This document shows, one piece after another, positions 1 to 6,536 of a stretch of 54,379 nt of DNA. Every line of letters starts with the position of its first letter. The stretch's first letter is position 1. The notes under the pieces were generated by a model. The model had not been told where the DNA came from. It saw only the letters and a list, made by a program, of their open reading frames with translations, and searched no databases. The position numbers and the translations under genes are program-made. The stretch spans positions 1-54,379 of the forward strand of contig NZ_VUOA01000003.1 of NCBI RefSeq assembly GCF_008386575.1, read 5' to 3'. Source of the stretch: Salinarimonas soli (GTDB lineage Bacteria > Pseudomonadota > Alphaproteobacteria > Rhizobiales > Beijerinckiaceae).

Positions 1-1
1 T

Positions 2-163
2 CTTGCGCTGGATCCCCGATCAGCGATCCGCTTCGGCTAAAGCCTCCGCTCCTCTTGGCCGGGAAAGTGCGGTTGAGGTTCTGGCGACCTCTGGACCAAT
101 TCCAACGCCACTTTCCCGGACAAGCCTCGCGAAGCGAGGTGCAGATCCGGGACCCAGCGCAAG
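2..163. repeat. 162-bp imperfect palindromic intergenic element
   Basis: The outer 20 bases at 2-21 match the reverse complement of 144-163 at 18 of 20 positions. An inner pair, GGGAAAGTG at 61-69 and CACTTTCCC at 109-117, is perfect. The segment around 124-140 forms a smaller hairpin (GCCTCGC/GCGAGGT). No ORF in it looks coding. It lies downstream of the flaF terminator. Nested palindromes of this kind resemble MITE- or REP-like elements; mobility is an inference, and the left edge is cut by the window. Confidence 0.6.
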
Positions 164-222
164 AATTAGCCGCGGCAGCGGCGCCGTCGTCCCGCGCCTG
201 CGGGCTCCATCGGGCGCAAACG

Positions 223-248
223 AAAAAGGCGGGCCCCCTGGACCCGCC
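223..248 (-). terminator. Rho-independent terminator of the flagellin-flbT-flaF operon
   Basis: Read on the minus strand, GGCGGG (248-243) pairs with CCCGCC (233-228), with extra pairing toward the loop, and is followed directly by five T residues (227-223). It sits about 30 bases past the flaF stop codon. Confidence 0.75.
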
Positions 249-276
249 CCTCGTCGATGTCGCGGCTTGCGCCCGA

Positions 277-663
277 TCAGGCGCCCGTGGGAGGGGCCGC
301 CGGCATGGCGCGCAGCCCGGCGGCGACCTCGCGGTTGATGTTCACGAGGGCGTCGAGCTTCTCGGGCGAGGGCTGCATCATCACCTCGACGGTCCGCTTG
401 AAGATGAAGATGCCGAGATTGCCGATGTTCTGCTTGATCTCGCGGGGCAGGGGGTTCGTCTCGGCCGTGGCGGCGGTGGCGAGCACCGTCCAGAGCTTGC
501 GATTATAGGTGAGCGCCTCGTCGAGCTCGCCCTGCCGCTCGTCCCAGGCGTCGCGGACGCGCTGGAGGCGCGTGGCGGCCTTGAGGAGGACGTGGGCCTC
601 GAGCTCGCGCGGGCCCAGCGTCTGCTGAGCGACCTTACCGTAGGCCTGGGCTGCCTGTTGCAT
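277..663 (-). CDS. flaF: Flagellar biosynthesis regulator FlaF
   Basis: This 128-residue protein is a FlaF family member: small, helical and cytoplasmic, with the family features QAAQAYGKVAQQT at the start, an LLKAATRLQ segment and a KQNIGNLGIFIFKRT segment in the middle. In Caulobacter and rhizobia FlaF promotes flagellin synthesis or secretion and opposes FlbT. The gene is last in the leftward run flagellin, flbT, flaF. Its first 29 bases overlap the end of flbT in another frame, so its translation is probably coupled to flbT. A terminator follows at 223-248. Length is normal for the family and no residue looks aberrant. Confidence 0.93.
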   Translation of the reverse strand: MQQAAQAYGKVAQQTLGPRELEAHVLLKAATRLQRVRDAWDERQGELDEALTYNRKLWTVLATAATAETNPLPREIKQNIGNLGIFIFKRTVEVMMQPSPEKLDALVNINREVAAGLRAMPAAPPTGA

Positions 664-1039
664 GGGCCAGCAACTCCGCTTCGTACGCCACCAGGCGACG
701 GGTTTCCTTGAGAGCCTTGTAGAGCTCCCCGCTTAAGATCTGGTTGTTGATCGCGTCGACGATGGGAAGCGCGCTGGGAGCGGCGCCAAGAAAATCGTGG
801 ACGAGCTGGAAGTAGACCTTGTGCTGCTCGCCGATATCCTCGGCCAGGTACATGAGCTGCACGGCAAGATAGATTCGCTTGGCCGGCGTGTCGGCCGTTT
901 CGGCGGTGAGGATGTCCTTCTCCCGCAGGATCGGCACGCGGCCCTCCACGAAGAGCTTCGCCCGGGTGTCGCCGTTGCGAACCACGACCTGCCCGAGGAT
1001 GATGCGCTCGTGCGGCTTGAGCTCGACCTTGAGGGCCAT
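635..1039 (-). CDS. flbT: Flagellin mRNA-binding repressor FlbT
   Basis: This 134-residue protein matches FlbT, which binds the 5' leader of flagellin mRNA and lowers its stability or translation until the hook is built. Family-typical segments are LKPHERIILGQVVVRNGD near the N-terminus, then the REKDIL segment and the AVQLMYL segment. The start ATG at 1039 is 16 bases after the flagellin stop, behind a GGGGAT purine stretch. Being on the flagellin transcript means FlbT output may follow flagellin transcription, a possible feedback arrangement (inference). Confidence 0.94.
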   Translation of the reverse strand: MALKVELKPHERIILGQVVVRNGDTRAKLFVEGRVPILREKDILTAETADTPAKRIYLAVQLMYLAEDIGEQHKVYFQLVHDFLGAAPSALPIVDAINNQILSGELYKALKETRRLVAYEAELLAHATGSPGLR

Positions 1040-1055
1040 TGCGATCCCCGCGGGC

Positions 1056-1919
1056 TCAGCCGAACAGCCGCAGGATGCCCTGCTCGGACTGGGTGGCGAG
1101 GGAAAGGGCCTGCTGCGACAACTGCTGGCGGGTCTGGAGGGCCAGAAGGTTAGCGGCCTCCTCGTTCTGGTCGGCCAGGGTCAGGCCGTCGGCGCCGCCC
1201 TTGAGGGTGTTGATCATCTCCTTGGTGAAGTCCTCGCGGACCTTCACCACGGTGAGGTTCGAGCCGAACACCGCCGCCTGGTCGCGCAGCTTCGTGATGG
1301 CTGCCTTCACGAGGTCGGCGGAAGCCTTGATGGCCGTGTCGGCAGCCGGGGTGATCGCGCCCCAGGCCGTCGCCTGCGTGACGCCGATCACGCCCGCGGC
1401 GTCGGTCGCGACATAGGCCGAGGTGCCGTTGAAGCTGCGCCAATCGACGCCGGTCACGGCTTGCTTGTTGATGCCCTTCTCGTCGAACTCGGTGGTGAGG
1501 ACATCGCCGCCGAGCAGGTTCACGCCATTGATGCCCGAGTCCGCAGCAACTGCGGCCATCTGCTTGCGCAACTCCTCGAACTGCGTCTGGAAGTCGGTGC
1601 GGGCGGTGGCGGTCGTCGCGTCGAGGGCCGATTTGGCGATCGCGGCCATGTTCTCGGCCAGCTTGGTCATCGCCTTGATGCCCTTGTCGGCCGCCTCGAA
1701 GGTCTTGATCGCTAGGCCCATGCTGTCCTGAAGCCGGGCCAGGTCGCTGGCACGGTTGTTGAGCGCGGAGGCCTGGAAGAAGTTGCGCGGATCGTCCAGT
1801 GCGGAGGAGACCTTGAGCCCGGTCGCCAGGCGGTTCTGCACGGTCGCCTGCGTTCCCGCGATGTTTTGCAGGGTCAGGACGGTGTTACGCACCGGGGATG
1901 AGAGAGTGATGTTCGACAT
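1056..1919 (-). CDS. fliC: Flagellin, copy 1
   Basis: This is a 287-residue flagellin, the filament subunit exported by the flagellar type III system. The D0/D1 N-terminal region (residues about 1-130, with QNRLATGLKVSSALDDP and SMGLAIKTFEAADKGIK) and the C-terminal region (about 195-287, ending QGILRLFG) are typical of short alphaproteobacterial flagellins. There is no long exposed D2/D3 domain. It is a near duplicate of the flagellin at 2046-2909; most differences are in the middle (about residues 135-195) and at the first 20 residues. flbT and flaF follow in the same direction with no terminator between. The symbol fliC is generic; fla or fljK is equally used in this group. Confidence 0.96.
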   Translation of the reverse strand: MSNITLSSPVRNTVLTLQNIAGTQATVQNRLATGLKVSSALDDPRNFFQASALNNRASDLARLQDSMGLAIKTFEAADKGIKAMTKLAENMAAIAKSALDATTATARTDFQTQFEELRKQMAAVAADSGINGVNLLGGDVLTTEFDEKGINKQAVTGVDWRSFNGTSAYVATDAAGVIGVTQATAWGAITPAADTAIKASADLVKAAITKLRDQAAVFGSNLTVVKVREDFTKEMINTLKGGADGLTLADQNEEAANLLALQTRQQLSQQALSLATQSEQGILRLFG

Positions 1920-1955
1920 GCGCGATCCTCGGCACAGGAACTCTTTCGAAAGACG

Positions 1956-1987
1956 GTAAACGGTTAGTCTTAATCCTCCGTAAACGG
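1956..1987 (-). promoter_or_regulatory. Direct-repeat motif upstream of flagellin copy 1
   Basis: GTAAACGG occurs at 1956-1963 and again at 1980-1987 (CCGTTTAC on the coding strand), 24 bases start to start. Both lie between the terminator of flagellin copy 2 and the start codon of copy 1, where the promoter must be. A third copy at 3075-3082 lies upstream of flagellin copy 2. A shared regulator site is the likely reading, but the protein is unknown. Confidence 0.4.
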
Positions 1988-1991
1988 CATG

Positions 1992-2019
1992 AAAAAAGGC
2001 GACGGCTCGCGCCGTCGCC
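1992..2019 (-). terminator. Strong rho-independent terminator after flagellin copy 2
   Basis: On the minus strand a perfect 9-bp stem GGCGACGGC/GCCGTCGCC (2019-2011 with 2006-1998) and a 4-base loop are followed by six T residues. It lies about 27 bases past the stop of flagellin copy 2, so the two flagellins should be separate transcripts. Confidence 0.9.
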
Positions 2020-2045
2020 TCGATGACCGCTCGGGCCCGCGCGTC

Positions 2046-2909
2046 TCAGAAGAGACGCAGGATGCCCTGCTGCGACTGGTTGGCCAGCGACAGCGCCTGG
2101 ACGCCGAGCTGCTGGCGGGTCTGGAGCGCGAGGAGGTTCGCCGCCTCCTCGTTCTGGTCGGCCAGGGTCAGGCCGTCGGCAGCACCCTTCAGGGTGTTGA
2201 TCATCTCCTTGGTGAAGTCCTCGCGGACCTTCACCACGGTGAGGTTCGAGCCGAATACGGCCGCCTGGTCGCGCAGGGTCGTGATCGCCTTCTTGACGAG
2301 ATCGGCGGACGCCTTGATGGCGGTGTCGCCGGTCGCGTCGACCGTGGTCCAAGTCGTCGCCTGGGTCACGCCGACGACGCCCGCGGTATCGGTTGCGACA
2401 TAGGCCGTGGTCGCGTTGAAGCTGCGGTAGTCCTTGCCCGCGACCGTCTGCTTGTTCGTGCCCTTCTCGTCGAACTCGGTGGTCAGCGTGTCACCGCCAA
2501 GAAGGTTGATGCCGTTGATGCCGGAGTCCGCTGCAACCGCGGCCATCTGCTTGCGCAGCTCCTCGAACTGCGTCTGGAAGTCGGTGCGGGCCGTGACCGT
2601 CGTCGAGTCCAGGGCCGACTTCGCGACGGCAGCCATGTTCTCGGCCAGCTTGGTCATCGCCTTGATGCCCTTGTCGGCCGCCTCGAAGGTCTTGATCGCC
2701 AGGCCCATGCTGTCCTGAAGCCGGGCCAGGTCGCTGGCGCGGTTGTTCATGGACGAAGCCTGGAAGAAGCTCCGCGGGTTGTCGAGCGCCGAGGAGACCT
2801 TGAGGCCGGTGGCCAGGCGATTCTGGGTGAGCGTGATGCCGTCCTGGGTGTTCTGCAGCGAGAGCAGGTTGCTGCGCATCGCCGTCGAGAGAGAGATAGC
2901 GGAAGCCAT
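2046..2909 (-). CDS. fliC: Flagellin, copy 2
   Basis: This 287-residue flagellin has the same length and domain plan as copy 1. The start ATG at 2909 is chosen because AAAGGA lies about 7 bases upstream and because it gives the usual flagellin N-terminus; an in-frame ATG 39 bases further out has no such site. Long stretches are identical to copy 1 at both protein and base level, especially residues about 50-130 and 205-270. The central segment differs (KDYRSFNATTAYVATDTAGVVG here). The gene is monocistronic between its own upstream region and the strong terminator at 1992-2019. The pair looks like a tandem duplication kept similar by gene conversion (inference). Confidence 0.96.
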   Translation of the reverse strand: MASAISLSTAMRSNLLSLQNTQDGITLTQNRLATGLKVSSALDNPRSFFQASSMNNRASDLARLQDSMGLAIKTFEAADKGIKAMTKLAENMAAVAKSALDSTTVTARTDFQTQFEELRKQMAAVAADSGINGINLLGGDTLTTEFDEKGTNKQTVAGKDYRSFNATTAYVATDTAGVVGVTQATTWTTVDATGDTAIKASADLVKKAITTLRDQAAVFGSNLTVVKVREDFTKEMINTLKGAADGLTLADQNEEAANLLALQTRQQLGVQALSLANQSQQGILRLF

Positions 2910-3360
2910 GATCGTGTCCTTTCTGGATGGTGCGCGTCGGTGACGCATCGAGCGGTTCTGCTCGACTGCGGACGATCATCGGCCCGCAGGAATGAAGGAA
3001 AGCTTGCCCCGATCGTGGGATCTGCCCCCTGTCGGGGCCTGCGGCGCGTGGACTTCGGCGTTGGTTGATGGTTCGTAAACGGGCAGGTGGGCTTGTGTGC
3101 ACGCACCGGCAGCCCGCGGGCGCGGCCCTCTGCGTCGGGCCCGGAACGTGAGGCTGCCCTCTCCCTCATGCTGAGGAGCCTGCGTCAGCAGGCGTCTCGA
3201 AGCACGCACCATGCTTCCGCAGCCGGAGGGAGATCCCTGGAGCGCCCTTCGAGGCCCCGCTTCGCGGGGCGCCTCAGGACGAGGTCGGACGGTCGGCCCT
3301 CCACATGGGGTAGCCTCCAAGATCCGCGCAACGTCCCGGATCGCGGGATCCGCCGTCAGC
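2910..3360. other. Intergenic region between flagellin copy 2 and the FlaG-like gene
   Basis: This 451-base stretch has no convincing gene; the ORFs crossing it are arginine/proline-rich shadows. The part next to 2910 must hold the flagellin promoter and leader, and one GTAAACGG copy lies at 3075-3082. No TGGCAC-N5-TTGC sigma-54 site was found. The far half carries the dispersed repeat at 3165-3285. Confidence 0.6.
3165..3285. repeat. Dispersed two-part intergenic repeat, copy R1
   Basis: Two conserved blocks flank a variable spacer. The first (about 3165-3208) reads CTCATGCTGAGGAGCCTGCG and on through GCGTCTCGAAGCACGCA. The second (about 3235-3285) reads CCCTGGAGCGCCCTTCGAGG and contains a CCCCGC/GCGGGG hairpin. 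The same blocks appear in the opposite orientation at 9517-9641 and partly at 9719-9825 and 31116-31300. Confidence 0.65.
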
Positions 3361-3738
3361 TCACGCGACCGTGCCGGCGGTGGCCTTGGGCTCGGCCGCG
3401 TCGCGGAGATAGGCGCGCAGCTTCAGGATCTGCTCGGTGGGGTACTGGGCCACGACCTCGCCCGTGCGGGCGTCGCTCACGCGGTAGACGAGGCCCTTGG
3501 TGCGCTCGTCGAGCTCGGTGCGGCGCTCGACGGCGCGGGTGAGGACCTGGTCGAGGATCGCGCGCTCGCGCAGGCCGTCGCTCGGGTCGAACCGCACGGC
3601 CTCGATCGGAGCGGCCTGCTGGACGGTGTCGGCCGGGCGCAGGTCGGTCCTCACCGCCCGGAAGGAGGCGGTGGGATCGGGTCTCGGTGCCGCCGTGATC
3701 GGCCCGGCGGCCGGCTTCGTGCTGTTGCCGCTGTCCAT
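3361..3738 (-). CDS. FlaG-like flagellar protein
   Basis: This 125-residue protein has a disordered, proline-rich N-terminal half and a C-terminal segment (about residues 83-115) containing GLVYRVSDARTGEVVAQYP followed by TEQILKLRAYL. That pattern, a short beta hairpin of the form RV-D--TGEVV-Q-P--, is the core of FlaG proteins, which affect filament length or sit near flagellin genes. The position in a flagellar block supports the call. The exact role in this group is not established, so no symbol is given. It starts at ATG 3738; a longer in-frame extension upstream is not supported. Confidence 0.6.
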   Translation of the reverse strand: MDSGNSTKPAAGPITAAPRPDPTASFRAVRTDLRPADTVQQAAPIEAVRFDPSDGLRERAILDQVLTRAVERRTELDERTKGLVYRVSDARTGEVVAQYPTEQILKLRAYLRDAAEPKATAGTVA

Positions 3739-3785
3739 GGCAGTGGCCCTCGCTCAAGCGCAGTCCCGTGACTGCACCGCGAGCT

Positions 3786-3827
3786 TTACCATCCGTCACT
3801 GAATCAGAGGTTTCTACGGATGGTTAA
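3786..3827. promoter_or_regulatory. Inverted repeat with TTAACCAT half-site upstream of the FlaG-like gene
   Basis: ACCATCCGT at 3788-3796 is the exact reverse complement of ACGGATGGT at 3816-3824, with a 19-base spacer. The right arm continues to give TTAACCAT on the minus strand (3827-3820), a known short form of the CtrA binding site in Caulobacter. There is no T-tract, so an operator is more likely than a terminator. CtrA control is an inference. Confidence 0.35.
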
Positions 3828-3858
3828 TTCGCGCCACGCGGGACTGAATCGAAACGGG

Positions 3859-4341
3859 TCACAATTGGCGTGACAGGACGAGGGGCGCGCCGGGCTTCGG
3901 GCGACCCGCGCCATAGGCTCCCGCCGGGCCGTAGCCCTGGGGGGCGCTCGACCGGTTCATCTCGTCGCTGATGCCCTTGACGATGCTCTCCGACACGGCG
4001 CGCGCCGTGGCGAGCACCACCTGGTTGACCTCGACGACCCGGCCGAAGCCCGTATGGGCGGCCTTGAGCCGCTCCAGGCTCTGCGGCGCGAAGCGGGCCA
4101 GCGCCACGGCGTTCGCCTTCACGGCCTCCAGGCCGCGCAGATAGGCGCCCGTGAGCTCCCCCTTACGCTCCCCGTGCGCGAGCGCGTCGTTGATGCGGCC
4201 CGCGCGCAGATGGGCGGTCTCGATCTCGAGAAGCTTCTCGAGCCCGGCGAGCCCGTCGAGGACGGAGCCGACGAGGCGCTCGGCCTCCTCGCGGGTGGTC
4301 ACCCGCGGCGCCGGCTGCGGGGGTTCATGAGCGGCCCACAT
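3859..4341 (-). CDS. FlgN-like flagellar export chaperone
   Basis: The 160-residue protein is almost entirely helical. Its first half (REEAERLVGSVLDGLAGLEKLLEIE) and the LARFAPQSLERLKAA segment fit the FlgN family, chaperones for the hook-filament junction proteins FlgK and FlgL. The C-terminus is Gly/Pro/Tyr-rich and probably disordered. ATG 4341 is chosen over the longer ORF because GGAGGG lies about 8 bases upstream and the upstream translation is arginine/serine shadow sequence. The first 17 bases overlap the end of the rod-binding gene, and flgI lies further upstream in the same direction, so this is one operon. FlgN assignment rests on pattern and context. Confidence 0.65.
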   Translation of the reverse strand: MWAAHEPPQPAPRVTTREEAERLVGSVLDGLAGLEKLLEIETAHLRAGRINDALAHGERKGELTGAYLRGLEAVKANAVALARFAPQSLERLKAAHTGFGRVVEVNQVVLATARAVSESIVKGISDEMNRSSAPQGYGPAGAYGAGRPKPGAPLVLSRQL

Positions 4342-4684
4342 CTGCGTGTCCCTCCTGCAGCTTGAGAATCTCCGAATAAACCGAGTCCGATAGGCCGACG
4401 CCGCCGGACTTGCCGATTGCGCCCGCATATTCCTTGACGAGCATCGACCGGTAGACGCCGCCGCCCGTCCCATTTTCACCCAAGGGACCCTCGGCACCGG
4501 CGGTCTCCACCATCCGGTCGAGCATCTGCTCCAGGAACATGGTCTCGAAATCGTCGGCGGTCTTCTGGGCCTTGGCGTCCCGCGGGCCCTTGGGACCGGC
4601 GGACGGCGAGGCGTCGCCGAGCGCCGCGCGGGCGAGCCCGAGCGCGCCCTTGAAGGCGAGGTTGGCGGCAAGCGGGGCTACCAT
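4325..4684 (-). CDS. flgJ: Rod-binding protein, FlgJ N-terminal domain (CheL type)
   Basis: This 119-residue protein consists only of the FlgJ rod-binding domain. The diagnostic part is KTADDFETMFLEQMLDRMVE (about residues 41-60), followed by a glycine stretch and the VYRSMLVKEYAGAIGKSGGVGLSDSVYSEIL region. It lacks the muramidase domain of enterobacterial FlgJ, as is normal in alphaproteobacteria, where it is often called CheL. It should help assemble the rod in the periplasm. It lies between flgI and the FlgN-like gene, and a 30-codon ORF overlaps its start codon. GGAG sits about 9 bases before the ATG. Confidence 0.85.
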   Translation of the reverse strand: MVAPLAANLAFKGALGLARAALGDASPSAGPKGPRDAKAQKTADDFETMFLEQMLDRMVETAGAEGPLGENGTGGGVYRSMLVKEYAGAIGKSGGVGLSDSVYSEILKLQEGHADVGRS

Positions 4685-4770
4685 GGGGCGGACTCCGTCG
4701 CTGGAGGGAAGGGGAGGCGGGGCATCGTCACGATGTCGGCCATCGCGTGGAGGAAGCTGTTGGTGGCCAT
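4678..4770 (-). CDS. Possible 30-residue leader/coupling ORF between flgI and the rod protein
   Basis: The last base of the flgI TGA is the first base of an ATG (TGATG at 4772-4768). That ATG opens 30 codons, beginning MATNSFLHAM and ending ESAPW, and stops with a TAG that overlaps the flgJ start (ATGGTAG). The phasing at both ends would let ribosomes pass from flgI to this ORF and on to flgJ. I know no family for the peptide. It could be a real small protein, a coupling device, or chance in 86 bases of spacer; the last is quite possible. Confidence 0.35.
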   Translation of the reverse strand: MATNSFLHAMADIVTMPRLPFPPATESAPW

Positions 4771-5897
4771 CACATCACCTCGATGTCGGCCTGGAGGGCG
4801 CCCGACGCCTTGATGGCCTGGAGGATGGAGATGAGGTCGCGCGGGCCGACGCCCAGCGCGTTGAGGCCGTCGACGAGCTCGCGCAGGCTCACGCCGTCGC
4901 GCACCACGGCGAGCTTCTTGCCCTCGTCCGTGTCGACCTTCACCCCCGTGCGGGGCACCACCACCGTCTGGCCGCCTTGGGCGAGCGGCTGGGCCTGGGA
5001 GACCTGCGGCTGCTCGGCGATGGTGACGGTGAGGTTGCCCTGAGCCACGGCCACCGTGGAGACCCGCACGTCCTTGCCCATGACGATGATGCCGGAGCGC
5101 TCGTCGATGACGATCTTCGCGGTCTGGTCGGGCTCCACGCGCAATTGCTCGATCTCGGTGAGCAGGCGGATGAGGTTGCCCTGGTAGCGGGGCGGGATCT
5201 GGAGCGCGACCGTGGAAGGGTCGGTGGGCTCGGCGGTGTCGGCGCCCATGAAGTCGTTGATGGCGGCCGCGATGCGCTTCGAGGTGGTCAGGTCGGGATT
5301 GCGGAGCGCCAGGCGCACGCCCTTCTGGACGTTGAGCTTGAACTCGATCTCGCGCTCGATGAGGCCGCCGTTGGAGATGCGGCCCACGGTGGGGACGCCC
5401 CGGGTGATCTTCGCGGCTTCCCCCTCCGCCGCGAAGCCCGCGATCGCCACGGAGCCTTGCGCCACGGCATAGACCTCGCCGTCGGCGCCGAGCAGCGGCG
5501 TCACGAGCAGCGTGCCGCCCTGGAGCGACTTGGAATCGCCCAGCGCCGACACGGTCACGTCGAGGCGCGTGCCCTGCGTCGAGAAGGCGGGGAGGTTCGC
5601 CGTGACCATGACGGCCGCGACGTTCGCGGTGCGCAGGTTGGTGCCCCGCGTGTTGACCCCGAGCCGCTCCAGCATCGCCTGGAGGCTCTGGCGGGTGAAG
5701 GGGGCGTTGTTGAGCGTGTCGCCCGTGCCGTTGAGGCCCACCACGAGGCCGTAGCCCACGAGCTGGTTCTGGCGCACGCCCTCGACCTGGGCGAGGTCCT
5801 TGATGCGGGAGAGCGCGAAAGCCGGCTCCCCGGCCACCAGCAGGCCGAGAGCCGCGGCGGCGATCCGGCGGAGGGCTCTGGGGGGAAGAAAGCGCAT
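4770..5897 (-). CDS. flgI: Flagellar basal-body P-ring protein FlgI
   Basis: The product is 375 residues, the usual FlgI length. It starts with a Sec signal peptide (MRFLPP, hydrophobic IAAAALGLLVAGEPAFA, cleavage near residue 29). The hallmark segments follow: RIKDLAQVEGVRQNQLVGYG, VVGLNGTGD and TPLLGADGEVYAVAQGS; the end is LNALGVGPRDLISILQAIKASGALQADIEV. FlgI polymerises in the periplasm into the P ring around the rod. ATG 5897 is chosen because it gives the signal peptide directly; the 57 extra codons upstream look non-coding. A sigma-54-type promoter sits just upstream at 5931-5947. The gene heads the leftward run flgI, small ORF, flgJ, FlgN-like. Confidence 0.96.
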   Translation of the reverse strand: MRFLPPRALRRIAAAALGLLVAGEPAFALSRIKDLAQVEGVRQNQLVGYGLVVGLNGTGDTLNNAPFTRQSLQAMLERLGVNTRGTNLRTANVAAVMVTANLPAFSTQGTRLDVTVSALGDSKSLQGGTLLVTPLLGADGEVYAVAQGSVAIAGFAAEGEAAKITRGVPTVGRISNGGLIEREIEFKLNVQKGVRLALRNPDLTTSKRIAAAINDFMGADTAEPTDPSTVALQIPPRYQGNLIRLLTEIEQLRVEPDQTAKIVIDERSGIIVMGKDVRVSTVAVAQGNLTVTIAEQPQVSQAQPLAQGGQTVVVPRTGVKVDTDEGKKLAVVRDGVSLRELVDGLNALGVGPRDLISILQAIKASGALQADIEVM

Positions 5898-5930
5898 GGG
5901 GCGGGTCCGCGTGCAGGGTTCGCCTCTCCC

Positions 5931-5947
5931 AAGCGAAGGGCGTGCCA
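5931..5947 (-). promoter_or_regulatory. Sigma-54 (-24/-12) promoter of flgI
   Basis: The minus strand reads TGGCACGCCCTTCGCTT from 5947. It contains GG-N10-GC and matches the TGGCACG-N4-TTGCW consensus with one mismatch (TCGCT for TTGCW). The expected transcription start is about 20-25 bases before the flgI ATG. Sigma-54 control of basal-body genes is established in Caulobacter, which supports the call. Confidence 0.65.
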
Positions 5948-5966
5948 TCGCGGCGAACGGGGACAA

Positions 5967-6098
5967 GTCACTGTCGCTTATGAGTTTTGGCCGGCGCCTC
6001 CGTCGAGTGCCCGGCTCCGCCGACCGGGTCGGTCCTGCCGGGGCGGCAGGTTTTGCCGGGTGTTTCATGCTTCGTTAACCGCGCCGACGGACAGTGAC
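5967..6098. promoter_or_regulatory. Divergent inverted-repeat sites in the flgI/fliX control region
   Basis: GTCACTGTC at 5967-5975 and GACAGTGAC at 6090-6098 are perfect inverted copies, 114 bases apart. One lies just upstream of the flgI sigma-54 promoter; the other lies about 25 bases before the fliX start codon. The geometry suits a regulator acting on both genes, for example an FlbD-type enhancer-binding protein. The protein is inferred, not shown. Confidence 0.45.
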
Positions 6099-6122
6099 GG
6101 CTCAGGAGCAGCCTCAACCACC

Positions 6123-6536
6123 ATGCGGGTCGATCCCAAGTTCTTCGCGCCTCCCCTGACCGCCGCCGCGCCCCAGCGGCGCGCGGCGGGCGCCGAGCGT
6201 TTCAGCCCCACCTCGGGCGCCAGTGCCGCCAAGACCTCCGGCCCCGCCGCGAGCGCGCCGCTCGCCACCATGGACGCGATCCTCGCCCTTCAGGGGGAGG
6301 GGGATCCGGGCGAGCGCCGCCGCCGCTCCCTCAAGCGCGGACACGACCTTCTCGACGCGCTGGACCGCCTCAAGGCGGGGCTTCTCGCCGGCCGCATCGG
6401 GGTCGGCGACCTCAAGGCCCTCGTCGCCCGCCTGGCCGAGCGCGGCGAGACCACCGGGGATCCCGGCCTCGACGATCTCCTGGCCCATATCGAGCTCAGG
6501 GCGCAGGTCGAGATCGCCAAGCTCGCGGCCCGCTAG
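6123..6536 (+). CDS. fliX: Flagellar assembly regulator FliX
   Basis: The 137-residue protein has a disordered, Ala/Ser/Pro-rich N-terminal third. It then has a helical C-terminal domain (from about residue 45) with the FliX-typical pattern MDAILALQGE, RRRSLKRGHDLLDALDRLKAGLL, and DLLAHIELRAQVEIAKL at the end. In Caulobacter FliX senses early basal-body assembly and controls the sigma-54 activator FlbD. The gene is divergent from flgI, a conserved arrangement. ATG 6123 is chosen because the long upstream ORF is antisense to flgI and only this part has FliX features. Confidence 0.9.
   Translation: MRVDPKFFAPPLTAAAPQRRAAGAERFSPTSGASAAKTSGPAASAPLATMDAILALQGEGDPGERRRRSLKRGHDLLDALDRLKAGLLAGRIGVGDLKALVARLAERGETTGDPGLDDLLAHIELRAQVEIAKLAAR

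Noticed and set aside
2910-3010. Possible sigma-28 promoter for flagellin copy 2 (GCCGATGA at 2982-2975)
   Set aside because: The -10-like octamer has no TAAA-type -35 at the needed distance, so it was not called.
4539-6536. 665-codon plus-strand ORF across flgJ and flgI
   Set aside because: Only its last 138 codons are fliX. The rest is antisense to well-supported flagellar genes and shows the biased composition of GC-rich shadow frames.
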